From Trichoderma breve (lineage: Eukaryota > Ascomycota > Sordariomycetes > Hypocreales > Hypocreaceae), in the NCBI RefSeq assembly GCF_028502605.1, contig NC_079234.1, positions 5,270,001 through 5,334,000 on the forward strand: a DNA stretch of 64,000 bases, given 5' to 3'. How positions within the stretch are numbered: position 1 is the stretch's first letter; each line of letters begins with the position of its first letter. The notes under the pieces were generated by a model, which did not search any database, was not told the origin of the DNA, and worked only from the letters and a program-made list of their open reading frames with translations. Positions 43,930 through 55,654 of the stretch are shown here, piece by piece. Both the position numbers and the translations under genes were made by a program.

Positions 43930-46900
43930 CTAATTAGCAAAAGATTTTACAGGACTTTCATACGAACTTTTCTCCTTTGCCTCTCTAGCATCCAACACAT
44001 TCCGGGCAATGTCAATTGCGCGCTGCGGTATTCCCGCCAGATGTGCCACTTTAAGAGCATGGCTCTGACGATTGACTCCTGGCCGTAGTTTGTGAACGTA
44101 GACAAAGCTTCCATCTTCATTCTCTTTGACATCAGTACAGTAGGTCCGGACGGGGCCATATTTTGGGTGACAGAATCCCTCAGCAGCTGCCATGTCGGCT
44201 ACATCATGGAAATGTGTCGCAAAGAGAGTCCTGCATTGGTTAACAGTCACGAGGTGGTGCAGGCAGGCAAATGCGATTGCCGTACCATCCTCTGGTGTGG
44301 TTCCTCGACCTATTTCATCCATTATGACAAAAGACCGTGGCGTGGCTTGTCTTAGAATCTGGGCCGTCTCGAGCATCTCAACCATAAAGGTGCTCTGGTC
44401 GTGGTATAGGCTGTCAGCGGAACCCACGCGACTAAATATTGCATCAACAATGCCAATTTCGGCATGCGAGGCAGGGACATAGCATCCAATCTGAGCCATT
44501 ACCGTAATCAAGGCGTTTTGGCGAAGAAATGTGCTCTTGCCGGCCATGTTCGGTCCAGTGATGAACCAAATGAGGCCGTTTGGGGATGGTCCGACTATAC
44601 AGTCGTTGCGAGTAAATCGGCGGCCCTGCTCCAACAGACCTCCTTCCACCGTAGGATGCCGACCACCCATGATTATGTGAGTTCTTGAATCCGTCAAGGT
44701 GGGACGGACAAGATTCTGCTCATTGGCTATTTTCGCAAACGACGTTGCAATGTCGATTTCGTCCAGCACGGCTGCAATGTGTCGCAGCTTGATAAAGTTC
44801 TTAACAACTTGTTCGCGTAGAGCTTGAAACACACGCTGCTCCTCGCGGCGAATTCGCAACGTCACTTGCTCCAAACGCTGGCCAAGAGCTGTCCATTCAT
44901 CAAGCTGGAATGATCTCGTGCTACGGCTTGAAGAGACCATCTTTATCTGGGCAAGGTTTTTGGCGTCTTTCCCCTTAATATGGGCAATATGGCCGACGGT
45001 CGGTGCCCATTTAAGGGTCAAGCTTGGTGCTTTAAACCGTTCGCAAAATTCTTCTCCGAGAGTAGTCTTGTCCTTTAAAAGCGATGCGAGATCGTCATGA
45101 AGACTCTGAAGCTCTTTGCTCGCAGTTGGCTTCATAATCCACGGCCTATTATCTTCGCCGTATTGCTCCTCTTTTATGCTGCTTCGTTTTTTCCTCTTTC
45201 CTTTGGTCAAAGCAGCAATATCCTCCGCGAAGCCTTCGGAAGAAGCAATATTTTGGGCTTGAGTCATGGCTTCTTCTGCCTCGGAATCTTCTGCTGCCTG
45301 CTGCTGGGCAATGCCCTCCTCGTCTATTGACTCTTGAATCCTATGGGCAAGTTTAAGCGGCTCTTCAAGCTCAATTCGAGACGCTAGCGTATCAAGACAG
45401 TCTGTCGAAGAAGAGGTATTCTCTCTTCCCGATGCTTCTTTCAACAAAGTAGTGATTTCTTCAGCTGCGCGAATTGTGTTGGCTATTCCAAGTAAGTCAT
45501 CGGCCTCACCTCTTCCCAAGGCAAACCTTTGAACAAGTCTTTGGCAATCATCGCTTAGCCGTAACATAACGACCAAAGAATCCCTAAGATCGCCTAATTC
45601 TTTGAAGCGAGCGACAAGGTCTTGTCGAGCTTTGATAACCTCTAGAGATGTGGACGGAGAGCCAAGCCACTCATTGAGCAACCTAGCGCCGCTCTTTGTA
45701 ACCGTGCGTCGTATCGCATGAAGGAGACTGCCACGGAAGAAACCATCGCGGATAGTTTGTTTGATTTCAAGTGCTCTCAAGCTGTTCTTGTCGATTGTCA
45801 TCGTCTGCATGTTGCCATAGCGCTGAGGTGGCTGAAGCTTCATACTCGTCTCCTGCAGCCGATTCCTAACATAGTTCAGCGCCAAGCCACCCGCGATGAT
45901 TTCATCATCTGTAAATGATGTTTGTAAAGTGTGAGACATTTCTGATTCCAGATATGGTGCCCAGTCATCAAGCTTCACTAGACCCCCATCAGGTGAAAAC
46001 GTAACGAGATGCCGATCATCTGTCAATATTGAGAAAACATCGTGATCTTTTCTGGATTCGAATGATTGCTCAAGGACAACTTCTCGTGGGGCTATTCGGG
46101 ACAAGATGGCCGGAAGAGACGACAAGGTTGCGGACTGGGTGAAGAACTGGCCGGTGGAAAGATCGAGCCATGCTAGACCTATAGGTGTAGAATCTACGCC
46201 CATGACATCTGAAGCTTGGTGAGATAACGAAGTGTCTGGCTGCACACTTTCATCAAGATCATTCTGAGGGACGTGAATTGCCATGATGTAATTATTGGCG
46301 TAAGGGTCAATAAAATTCTCGTCGATGAGAGTTCCTGGAGTGATGATTCGGGTAACTCGACGATTATGCATGAGGCCACCCGACTTGATCTTCTCAGAGG
46401 CATCGTTGGGAAATTCTTCGGCTATAGCGACGTGGCGATTCAAGTCTTGAACCAGGATTTTCAGATATTTGTCTAGTTGCATATAACGAAATCCAGCCTG
46501 TATACGCTGATTAGCATGGCTCAAATTTGTCAGGCTTTATGTATGCAAAATAATAGGACCTATGTACAGCAAAAGAGGGGGGTAGGACTTTACCATAGGC
46601 ACAGGTCCAGCAGTTGTCTTCTTAAACGCCAGCTTTATGCCGAAATGCGTTGCGTACTCCTCGGCATGCTCGAAATAGAGCTCATAGAAACCTCCCACTC
46701 TTGTGAGGAGAACACAGTTCTCAAACTTGTCCATATGACGGCGCGCTTGGAGTATGACGGTTGGATAGGCCGGCCCATTTTGCTCCTCAAGTGCGAGGGG
46801 ACTCGCGGCAATTTTCCCCTGGGGCAAGTCGGAAAGCTTGACAGTCGTCCTCGTTCGCTTTGCGGGCTTTGCGGCAGCCTGGAGATGAGCAGCAGTGGTA

Positions 46901-46998
46901 AGAGGCAAGGCAAACGCAACTCTTAGAGCCGGTGCCGATGAGCGGCGAGCATAGAGGGGCCGAGACCAGAAGCCATAAACGGTGCGTTGACGAAGCAT
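43930..46998 (-). CDS. MSH1: Mitochondrial DNA mismatch repair protein MSH1 (MutS family)
   Basis: MutS homologue that maintains mitochondrial DNA. Exon 1 46998-46594 and exon 2 46497-43930, separated by a 96-nt intron, give 990 residues. The N-terminus is rich in Arg and Ala and almost free of acidic residues (MLRQRTVYGFWSRPLYARRS), as expected of a mitochondrial presequence. The mismatch-recognition FYE motif is at 104-106 (GGFYELYFEHA). The Walker A GPNMAGKST is at about 785-793, followed by the MutS signature VIMDEIGRGTTPEDG and FATHFHD. A charged insertion (KRKKRSSIKEEQ) lies between the core domains. The short basic-acidic C-terminus follows. MSH1 rather than nuclear MSH is supported by the presequence and the lack of other MSH N-terminal domains. 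Confidence 0.95.
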
Positions 46999-47342
46999 TC
47001 CAGCTCACTTGACAAGATCACCTGCCCCTTTGTCGAACCCTTTGGAAGTTGTGAAACCCTCGACATTGAGCTCGTGAGCATGAATTTCCATCGAGTGGGT
47101 TGGTTGGTTGGTTGTTTTTTTATTTTTGGGTGTCGAGGCTGTGATAGAGGCCCGGCCCCACCAACAGGCGGATGCCGGTGCCTGAAGCGCCGTCGAAGCG
47201 CCACTGCGGAATTTGGAGAACGGCGGCGCCAATTGCCAGCAGCTGCGTCTCCATAGAGCTCTGAATTGAGTAAAGCAATCGCGTGAAGGATATGTTGATG
47301 AGGATAGTGGATGTGATGATGGGCAAGAAGATAGAAGGGGAT

Positions 47343-47376
47343 CTGGTAGAGTGCATTGGTACATGTATCATATCGT
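47343..47376 (+). repeat. 34-bp direct repeat, left copy
   Basis: CTGGTAGAGTGCATTGGTAC followed by 14 more bases repeats at 47581-47614 with a single mismatch (33/34). It borders the AT-rich segment on its left. Confidence 0.85.
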
Positions 47377-47580
47377 GGTAGTGCTTTTATAGGGGAATGC
47401 CTATTCAGCCAGCACCCGAATTTTCTTATATAAATATAATTGCAGCTACTAGAGAAATATAGATATAGTAGCAGTTAGTAGGGAAGTGTAGATATAGCAG
47501 CTACTCCCTTTATAGGCGTATAATTCAACTTATGGGTATTTGAAATCCTCTCGGTCTTGGTTTTTCTGTCCTCCGTTTGC
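47377..47580 (+). repeat. AT-rich dispersed repeat (copy C) between direct repeats
   Basis: 204-bp segment, AT-rich, lying exactly between the 34-bp direct repeats. It has a 27-bp unit at 47447-47473 (TACTAGAGAAATATAG...) matching 15039-15065, a second decayed unit just after it, and a GAATGCCTATTCAGC-type block at about 47393 similar to that near 14911. No coding capacity. Confidence 0.6.
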
Positions 47581-47614
47581 CTGGTAGAGTGCATTGGTAC
47601 ATGTATCGTATCGT
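47581..47614 (+). repeat. 34-bp direct repeat, right copy
   Basis: Second copy of 47343-47376, same orientation, 238 bp later, differing at one base (A to G at the 28th position). Confidence 0.85.
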
Positions 47615-48442
47615 ACCTGTACCTGATACTTGGTAAGTGGAAGGAGCCGGTTGGGCAGCTGCAGGACATTCTCCTTCTCGAGCTCGGCTTTTTACCGACC
47701 TGCCGATTGTACCCAATACCTATCTTACTGAGAATTGGGAGACCTTTTTTCATCTCTTTCATCCTCCCTCTCTCCATCATATTTGATTGTATCTACAGCC
47801 TCGGACCCTCGCCTCGTATCCGTTATAGCCGCCGGCCTCTTACTCAATACGTCGCGGAGCAGCTCTACCCTGTTGCTGAATTTCGAATGGGCTTGACTCT
47901 GTCGCATTTCTCTCCTTGGTTAATCCTTGTGTTGCACAGAGTCTGGTCATACTTGGTCTGTACAGAGTACGTTGAGAGCATTGACGCTCGATCGATTCGG
48001 CTCGGTTACGTCTGCGGCGCCGCTTCTCACCTAATCGCCATCATCCCTGTCTACTTGAGAATTGTCCCTACTCTGTTCTATCCTGAATACTTTCTGCCAT
48101 TCTTGATACTTTGAGCTTCATCTTGGCATCGTTGGCTACTTGTTTATTCCTTGTTGAAGCAACATCGCAATCATGAGGTGCGTACTTGTACTCCGTACTT
48201 TGGCACCTGAAGCAGCATCATTCCAGCCCATTGCATGACCCCTGAGAGGAGGCGGATCGGGGCCAAACTCCCCCGCACGCAGCGCCAGGTTTCCGTCATT
48301 AGCGCCCCATGAATTGTTACATCGCCTGGGAAACGGGAATCTTTGAAGCGGTCACCCCACCTCCCCACAGCGGTGACAACCAAGAGCTTCCCCGACGCAG
48401 GTTCCGCGCATCGCAGGGTGCTAGAGCTCTGCACTATTTTAT

Positions 48443-48449
48443 TATATAA
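48443..48449 (+). promoter_or_regulatory. TATA-like box before AMS1
   Basis: TATATAA, 287 bp upstream of the AMS1 start codon. If used, it would imply a leader of about 250 nt. Confidence 0.3.
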
Positions 48450-48735
48450 TCCCGAATTCACACTTGCTGGCACACCTTTTCTTCCTTCATTCAATCGCAC
48501 CCCTTAAGAATCGACTGCCAGGAATTCACTCTTGGGCGTCCGGGCTGCTGCTTGTTTCAACTCGCTGATTGGACTCTGCAGTTACACCGACGGCTTGATT
48601 GACCAGCTCCTCCCCGTCTCCTCCGATTGCCCTCAGCATTCACCCTCTCCGGACAACCTCCAGCCTCTGCCGGGCAAGCTTCGGCGACTGTCCAATCGAT
48701 CAGCACCGCCAGCTCCAGGGCACGACATTCTCACC

Positions 48736-51700
48736 ATGGGTGGCGGCGGCGAAGTTAGGAGCAACGTCTCCTACCCTGTCTTTGCGCAACGACCTGTCGG
48801 CGTCCCTAAAACTAGCATTCTCAAGGGCCGTATCGAGCCATTCTACAAATCAGGACAGTATGACAAGGTGAACTTGCTAGCGTACGTCTTCCCCAAGCTC
48901 CTTTGTACTCCTAATGTCGGCCTATTAACATCCTACGTGTAGGAGTCTCTACAATGCCAGATACTCGGGCGCGCCACACGTCCAGCTCTCTGTTTGGAGC
49001 GCTCCTGGACAAGAACGACCAACCTTTGAGCATGCGGTTTCTCAGCAATTCAAGGAGACACACATTGGCGCCTCCTTTGGACCTTCATGGTCCACTCATT
49101 GGTTTAGGGTGACCTTGACTGTCCCTGCGGCAATCGCTGACGAAGAGCTGCTCGAGCTCCAGTGGGACGCAAACAATGAAGGCCTTGTGTGGACCGAGGA
49201 TGGTATGCCGCTCCAAGGCTTAACTGGCGGAGGCGAGAGGATCGAATGGGTGATTCCTCGCTCGTTCCGCGACGGCAAACCGCATACCATTTACATCGAG
49301 ATGGCTTGTAACGGAATGTTTGGAAACGCGCCAAACGGTAAATCCAGCATTATGCCGCCGGACCCCAACCGATACTTTGGTCTTTCAAAGGCCGACATCG
49401 TTGCCGTCAACGTTCCTGCGCGCGGTCTGTACTTTGACATGTGGGAGCTTGGTGACGCTGCTCGAGAGCTGCCCGAGAACTCGGCGGAACAAGGGCGAGC
49501 GCTATCTGTCGCCATGAAGATTATCGACACCTTCGAAGTGAATAACCAAGAGTCCATTCTCGAGTGTCGAAAACTCGCGCAGCAAATCATTGGGCCAGAT
49601 GCTGACTCTCATCGAGTGTACGAAGTTGGCCCAGAACCCACCGTTTTTGGCATTGGTCACTGCCACATCGATTCGTGCTGGCTATGGCCCTTTGCAGAGA
49701 CAAGGCGCAAAGTCGCTCGGTCGTGGTCAAGCCAGTGTGATTTGATGGACCGGTATCCGGAGGCTCATTTTGCTTGCTCGCAGGCCCAGCAATTCAAATG
49801 GCTGAAACAACTCTATCCCAAGGCCTTTGATCGTGTGAGACGCAAGGTGAGCGAGGGTCAATTCCATCCCATTGGCGGCAGCTGGGTCGAACACGATACC
49901 AATATGCCCGGTGGCGAGTCTCTGGTGCGTCAATTCTTCTACGGCCAGCGGTTTTTCGAGGCAGAATTTGGGTCACGCTGCCGTACTTTTTGGCTTCCGG
50001 ACACGTTTGGCTACTCCAGTCAGCTGCCTCAACTCTGTCGTTTGGCAGGCATGGACCGCTTCATGACTCAGAAGCTAAGCTGGAACAATATCAACAACTT
50101 CCCCCACACTACCTTTATGTGGGTGAGCCCCGACGGAAGCCAAGTCATTTGTCACATGCCTCCGTCCGAGACATACACTGCCGAAGCCGACTTTGGTGAT
50201 TTGAGACGCAGCGTCACCCAACACAAGACTCTCCGTGTCGACAATTCCTCGCTGTTGGTGTTCGGCAAGGGCGATGGTGGCGGTGGCCCGACTTGGCAGC
50301 ACTTGGAGAAACTTCGACGAATTGCGGGAATCAGCAACACCATTGGAGGCATTCCAAAGCTGAAGCTCGGTCTCAGTGTCGATGACTTTTTTGATCGCCT
50401 TGCTCCAAAGGCCAACGACCTTCCCACATGGTATGGTGAGCTATACTTTGAGCTCCATCGAGGCACCTATACCACACAGGCCAACAACAAGTACTACAAC
50501 CGCAAGGCTGAAGTCCTGATGCGAGATCTTGAGCAGCTCGCCACACTGGCCTCGATCAAGAACAAGTCATACAAGTACCCTACTGAGAAGATTGATAACA
50601 TGTGGGAGGGCGTCCTCCTATGTCAATTCCACGACTGTCTTCCCGGTAGCTCTATCGAAATGTGCTATGACGACTCTGACAAGGTGAGAAGCTTGTCTTT
50701 TCCCCCATGAATAATTTATGCTGACCAATTATTAGATTTACAAAGAAACTTTTGAGACTGGTCACAAGCTGCTTGCGGAAATTTACAAGGCCCTGGGTGC
50801 TAGTGATTCAAAAGCCGATGGTTACGAGTCGGTAGTCCTCAACACGCTACCTTGGCATCGCAAGGAGCTTGTTGAGGTGTCCGATACACAGGTTAGCGTT
50901 GCTTGTGGACAAGGCCCGCTCCTTGCCCTCCGCAACTTCAAGATCCAGGAGGACAAGCCGGCTGTTTCAGTACAGCAGGTGGGCAGCCAGTTCATCTTGG
51001 AAAACGACGACCTCCGCGTTGTTGTTGAGGACGGCTGCATCACTTCACTGTACGACCGTGTCAATGACCGCGAAACCATCGAAAAGGGTGGCAAGGCGAA
51101 CAAGTTTGTCATTTTCGATGACATTCCTCTATTCTGGGAAGCCTGGGATGTCGAGGTTTATCATCTCGAGACCCGCCGAGAGCTCAGCTACGGCAGCACA
51201 AGCCTGCACGAGGTGAAACCCCACCGCGTCACTCTTGCTACTGAGATTCAGATTAGCAAGCACAGCTCCCTAAAGTCTTACATTACTCTGTCGGCGGCCC
51301 TCAAGGGTCAGCAGTCTTGGGTTGAATGCAAGGCTGAGGTGGACTGGCACGAAAACTCCAAGTTCCTCAAAGTAGAGTTCCCCGTAGACATTGTCAACAC
51401 GGAGGCCTCGTATGAGACCGCATACAGCATCACCAAGAGGCCAACGCACTATAACACGAGCTGGGACATGGCCAAGTTTGAGGTTTGCTGCCACAGGTTC
51501 GCCGATTTGTCGGAGAACAACTATGGAGTCTCCATCCTCAACGACAGCAAGTACGGTTTTGCTACGGCCGGCAAGCTCATGCGCCTATCCCTGCTTCGAT
51601 CCCCCAAGGCCCCTGATGAGCACGCGGATATGGGCCGCCACTCGATCCGATGGGCCATTCTTCCTCACAAGGGAGCTCTCTCGGCGACAACGGTCCGAGC

Positions 51701-52082
51701 GGGCTATGCCTTTAACAACCCTCTCAAGGTTTTGTCCGCACCAAAGGCTGCGGTTGAGAGCTTGACCCGCGTCCCCATCCAGCTCATCAACTCGGATGAG
51801 TCTGCCTCCATCATTCTGGACACCATCAAGCGAGGCCACGACGACGAGGACGTCAGCCGCCGCGAGGGCCATCGCATCAACAGCGGACAGAGCATTATTG
51901 TCCGCTTGTACGAATCCTTGGGCGGGCGCAGCCGAGGTACCATTCAAACCGAGTTCAACGTGAAGCGCGTCACCAAGGTCAACATTCTGGAGGATGAAAT
52001 CGAAGAGGTTTCCTTGGCAGATGGCAAGTTTAACATTGTTCTTCGGCCGTTTGAGGTGGCTACATACAAGCTACAGCTGTAG
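48736..52082 (+). CDS. AMS1: Alpha-mannosidase, glycoside hydrolase family 38 (vacuolar Ams1 type)
   Basis: Hydrolyses alpha-linked mannose from free oligosaccharides. In yeast Ams1 reaches the vacuole by the Cvt/autophagy route. Exons 48736-48881, 48943-50683 and 50736-52082 give 1077 residues (yeast Ams1 is 1083). No signal peptide is seen, consistent with that route. The conserved zinc-site block GHCHIDSCWLWPF is at about 273-285. The block with the nucleophile Asp is WLPDTFGYSSQLPQL. GGSWVEHDTNMPGGESLVRQF and LLCQFHDCLPGSSI are further GH38 blocks. The C-terminal all-beta half ends FEVATYKLQL. Start ATG is in the MGGGGEVRSN context; exon 1 joins across a 61-nt intron. Confidence 0.96.
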
Positions 52083-52435
52083 GGAAGCGAGGACACTTGT
52101 ATATGCCCTGGGTCTTCCATTCGCATAATGCTGGGATACGAGGCGATTTGACCAGGTGCTACGTTTCAATCAATTGTGATGTGTTGACAGTGAGGAACAG
52201 TGGTATCACGAGTCTCTGTTAGGAAATAGTAATTCTTTTTACGAGCATTCGTCTCCGTTTCTCTAAATGAATCATTCAGTCCGTCGTAACGCCAAAGCCC
52301 CCTAGTGATATGTCATGAATAGTAGACAGACAGTTCCATCAAATTCGAATGGTATGTGCAGGCTCGCATTTTGCATCCAAATATTCCCAAACAAATAAAC
52401 AAGCAAAAAAACAGAATGGAAACCATTGATCAGCG
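52083..52435. other. Convergent intergenic region
   Basis: 353 bp between the AMS1 stop (+) and the ENV7 stop (-). No gene seen. Confidence 0.45.
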
Positions 52436-53915
52436 TCATGATGTAAAGTCACCCTCGGGCAGCTCGTCAATGACTTGCTCAACCATGGTGATGAGCTCAT
52501 CTATGTCAGGCCTTTCCGCAGGCTCGACCTTGAGACAGGCCCGAACAAGATTTCGAATGGGCTCACTAATGACGACATCTCCAGAAGAGCCACCGGCGCC
52601 GGCACCGGCCTCGCCGCTGGCCTTTGCCTTTGCGGCCTGGATGGTGTTTGTGCGCTTCGGCCCGCCGCCGGGGTTCTCGTCGGGGAAGCGCCAGTCGCCG
52701 CCGAGGACGCAGAGGCTGAGGGTGCCGCCGGTCTCGTCGGAGCGCATCTCAAAGGGCGACTTGCCGACGAGGCAGGCGTAGAGGGTGCAGCCGAGGGACC
52801 AGATGTCGGTCTTCGTGTCGACGACGGTTCCCGTGCGGACGTCGAAGAGCTCCGGGGCGCGGTAGGGCATGGTGGAGTGCTCGGCGGCGGTGTCCTGGAT
52901 TTGCAGGGCGAGGGACTGGGAGGTGACGGGGGTGGGCGAGGCGGCGACGGAGCCGAGGTCCATGAGGATGGGGATGGAGCCCGAGTCGTCAATCATGATG
53001 TTGCCTGGAGGAGAAATTAATATGCTGATTATTGTAACGAACGGAGTGGTTGTTTGTTGTTTGTTTTTCTCTTTCTTGCTTGGGACTTACCTGGCTTAAT
53101 GTCTCGGTGCGCATACGACTTGATCTTGCCGCCGGACTCGCCCTCAATGCGGTTCTCCGAGTCCATCAGCGGCCGCTCATGTTCATCTTGTTCCTCCTCT
53201 TCAGTGCGCTTCCCCCTCGTTCCCAACTTACGGCCACCTCTCGACCCAGACCCCTCGGCAGCTTCGTCATGGTCCTCCTCGCGGCCCATCTGCATGCGCT
53301 CAGCGGGGGCGGGCTGGTACTCGTGCATTGCGCGCAGGGCCTTGCAGACGCCGAGGAACAGCATCATGAGCTGCCGCTCGGGGAAGTGGTTGTGGTTGAC
53401 GAGGTTTGCGTTGATCATGTCCTGCAGGTTCCCCCGGCGGTAGTAGGGCAGCAGGACATACACGGTCTTGCTGGCGTCGTCGCCGGAGCCGCCGCCGCGG
53501 TCCGTCGCCACGCAGTGGTCGTAGGCCGAGATGATTGTGGGAACGTGGTCGAAGAGGCGGTAGGCGTCGACCTCGCGCATGGCCTGCTGGACGGACTCGG
53601 CGCCGAAGGGGCATCGGATCTTTTTGAGGGCAAACAGCTCGTGGGTGGAGGTGTCTTCGACGAGGTAGACGTAGGAGAAGCCGCCCTATATTTGAATTGC
53701 TTTGGTTAGCTGCATTTGTTTGATTGTTTGCTGGGGCGAGAAACAAGTGAGGAGGAGAGAGAGAGAGAGAAGAGGAGAATCTCTGATTTGCGCACCTCGC
53801 CTAGTAGACGCTGGATCTTGAAGCTCCGGCTGTTAATCTTGAGCGTCGGGGAGCCCGGGAAGCAGTTGAGGCAATTGCCAAACGAGTAAAACAGATCAGC
53901 GAGTATCTGCGCCAT
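52436..53915 (-). CDS. ENV7: NAK-family Ser/Thr kinase, Env7/STK16 type
   Basis: Exons 53915-53796, 53685-53091 and 53004-52436 give 427 residues. Yeast Env7 is a palmitoylated vacuolar-membrane kinase that restrains vacuole fusion; mammalian STK16 is at the Golgi. The N-terminus MAQILADLFYSFGNCLNCFPG has cysteines at 15 and 18, candidate acylation sites. The Gly-rich loop GEGGFSYVYLVED is split by intron 1. HRDIKPGN is followed by the family-typical DLG in place of DFG (LMDLGSVA). The activation segment has TMPYRAPELFDV. A charged insertion of about 60 residues (EEDHDEAAEGSGSRGGRK and on) precedes the catalytic loop, and a Gly/Ala-rich insertion lies near the C-lobe. Intron 1 holds a GA repeat. 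Confidence 0.92.
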
Positions 53916-55654
53916 GGTGACGGTGGGCGATGCTTGGACTGAATGGACATGAGAAGAGGAAGAAGTGGAAGAAGAGAAGAAAAACAATGGATGTAACTTG
54001 GCAGCTGTCACAATTGTTAGTGTTAGTCCACACACAGCATGTAAATCGTGTCAGCTACAAGTAAGAAGCTCCCTCCCCCAAGACTCAGCCCCACCAACCC
54101 CAGCACTGCCCAGCCTTGTGCGTTTCAGAAGAGACGGTTGATGACGAACTGCTGCCCATGTACTCACTCACTGGCTTATACACTTTATCTATTGAGCATA
54201 GCCCCGTAACAGAGACTACTTTTCGAGATGTAAGTGAAGTGCTTTCATCTATATGGTGGTCAAAGTATCTGCTGCTATCGCTACCTGCCCAAGATCCAGC
54301 CTGCATTAACATCCCACTTGTGGCTCCCCAAAACGTCTCAGATCATGTCATTGAGGACACAGGATGCCGAATGGGTATTATTTCTATATACTCATCTAAA
54401 TACCTATATATTTATCCTTTTCTTGATTTTTCTTTAATTTAAAAAATTGATTCAATTGGGGTATATTTCACACAAGATCCAAATCTTACTAAAAATACAT
54501 AACGAGGCAGAGCGTCAGCATCCGGATGCTTCTAAATTTAGCAACACCCAGAAGCTCTTTAAAAGAGTGGCTTAGTACAGAGTCCGCAGGCCATCCCAAG
54601 CTACCATTTGAGAAATGCAATCGCCATTCGATTCCTGAGAGTTTCAAAGAATCATCATGTCCAATCTTGAGGTCTCTCAATGAATTCACAGAGAAATCAA
54701 ATTCAGAATGATAGAAGAAAGGACCAACCCTTGATTGGTATACCAGTGGAGGAAAATTGCCGACAATAACAAGGTTTAGACTCAGGACACCTAAGTATCC
54801 CATAAGGAGGATTTATGACCCCAAGGGGCTACGATGGGAAGAATTGTTTACCAATTCGATAGATATCGTCGACCTCTGCCACGATTTCGCAAAGGAGGCT
54901 ATCTCGAGCATCTCTAGCAGAAAGAACAAGCAGCATTCTCAAATTTATTGTTCAAAATATCTAGAGCCTGATGTGGTCAATGTTGGCCATGGTAAATCTC
55001 TCTCGCCAGTGTATATTCGGCTTACTGCTCGTGAACAGCACTGTCTCAACTTTTGTCCGAGAAGGAAACGAAGAAGAGTTTAAATTCAAGCATCTATAGT
55101 CGCTGGCGAGGAAGGGGACAACTGACGAAATGAAGATGCTTTGAGAAGAGGAAGAAAGATGAGGGAAAGGAATAACTGAAGAAAGGGGAAAGGACAAGAG
55201 GAAAGAGGAGGATTACGAAAAGAAATCATGGAAAAGGGCGTATAATCACGGGAAATCACACGAAAGGGGTTGAGTTGAGGCATGATTTTCTCACAGCTCC
55301 ATATACGGGCAACCAAGTCAAACATTTCCAATGATATGCTATTATTCACTTTTCCTAAATCATGACGTGCATCAAGCATTATCGTCTATTGTACGAATCC
55401 AGTCATCATCCACTATAAGGCATTAACAAAGAATCCACTCCGTAGTACGCCATCTAAGCAGAGCTGGCTTTTAAACATATAATAACAATACCACTACTTC
55501 AAGGTCCTCATCCAGTGACGCTCTTTTTAATGAGAAAATCAAGGTTAAACAAAAGGAGAAAATACAGAATTCTGTCAAAGCAAAAGAACAATTCTCAACT
55601 CCTATATCTCAGTCTTATGCGCCGCGGGCTGATTTTGAATCCCTAACCAATGTC
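53916..55654. other. Intergenic region, AT-rich with degenerate frames
   Basis: About 1.7 kb between two minus-strand genes; ENV7's promoter is at the left. From about 54400 the DNA is AT-rich compared with its neighbours. At 54526-55083 one plus-strand frame is open except for a TGA-TAG double stop at 54709-54714, and an antisense frame of 104 codons (54803-54489) starts with ATG. Neither is recognised. Confidence 0.4.
54489..55083. other. Possible degenerate coding remnant in AT-rich DNA
   Basis: In one plus-strand frame 54526-54711 and 54715-55083 are open and separated by two adjacent stop codons. The antisense frame 54803-54489 is open with an ATG. A decayed gene on one strand is possible, but no family is recognised, and AT-rich DNA can give such frames by chance. 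Confidence 0.2.

Larger units (their letters stand above)
46999..48735. other. Divergent intergenic region between MSH1 and AMS1
   Basis: About 1.7 kb. It holds the promoter of MSH1, a repeat insert at 47377-47580 flanked by direct repeats, a TATATAA at 48443-48449, and the promoter and leader of AMS1. The plus-strand frame around 47557-48114 starts with TTG and is not supported as a gene. Confidence 0.45.

Noticed and set aside
47557..48114. 185-codon hydrophobic forward frame upstream of AMS1
   Set aside because: It starts with TTG inside a repeat junction, overlaps the right direct repeat, and shows no recognisable protein.
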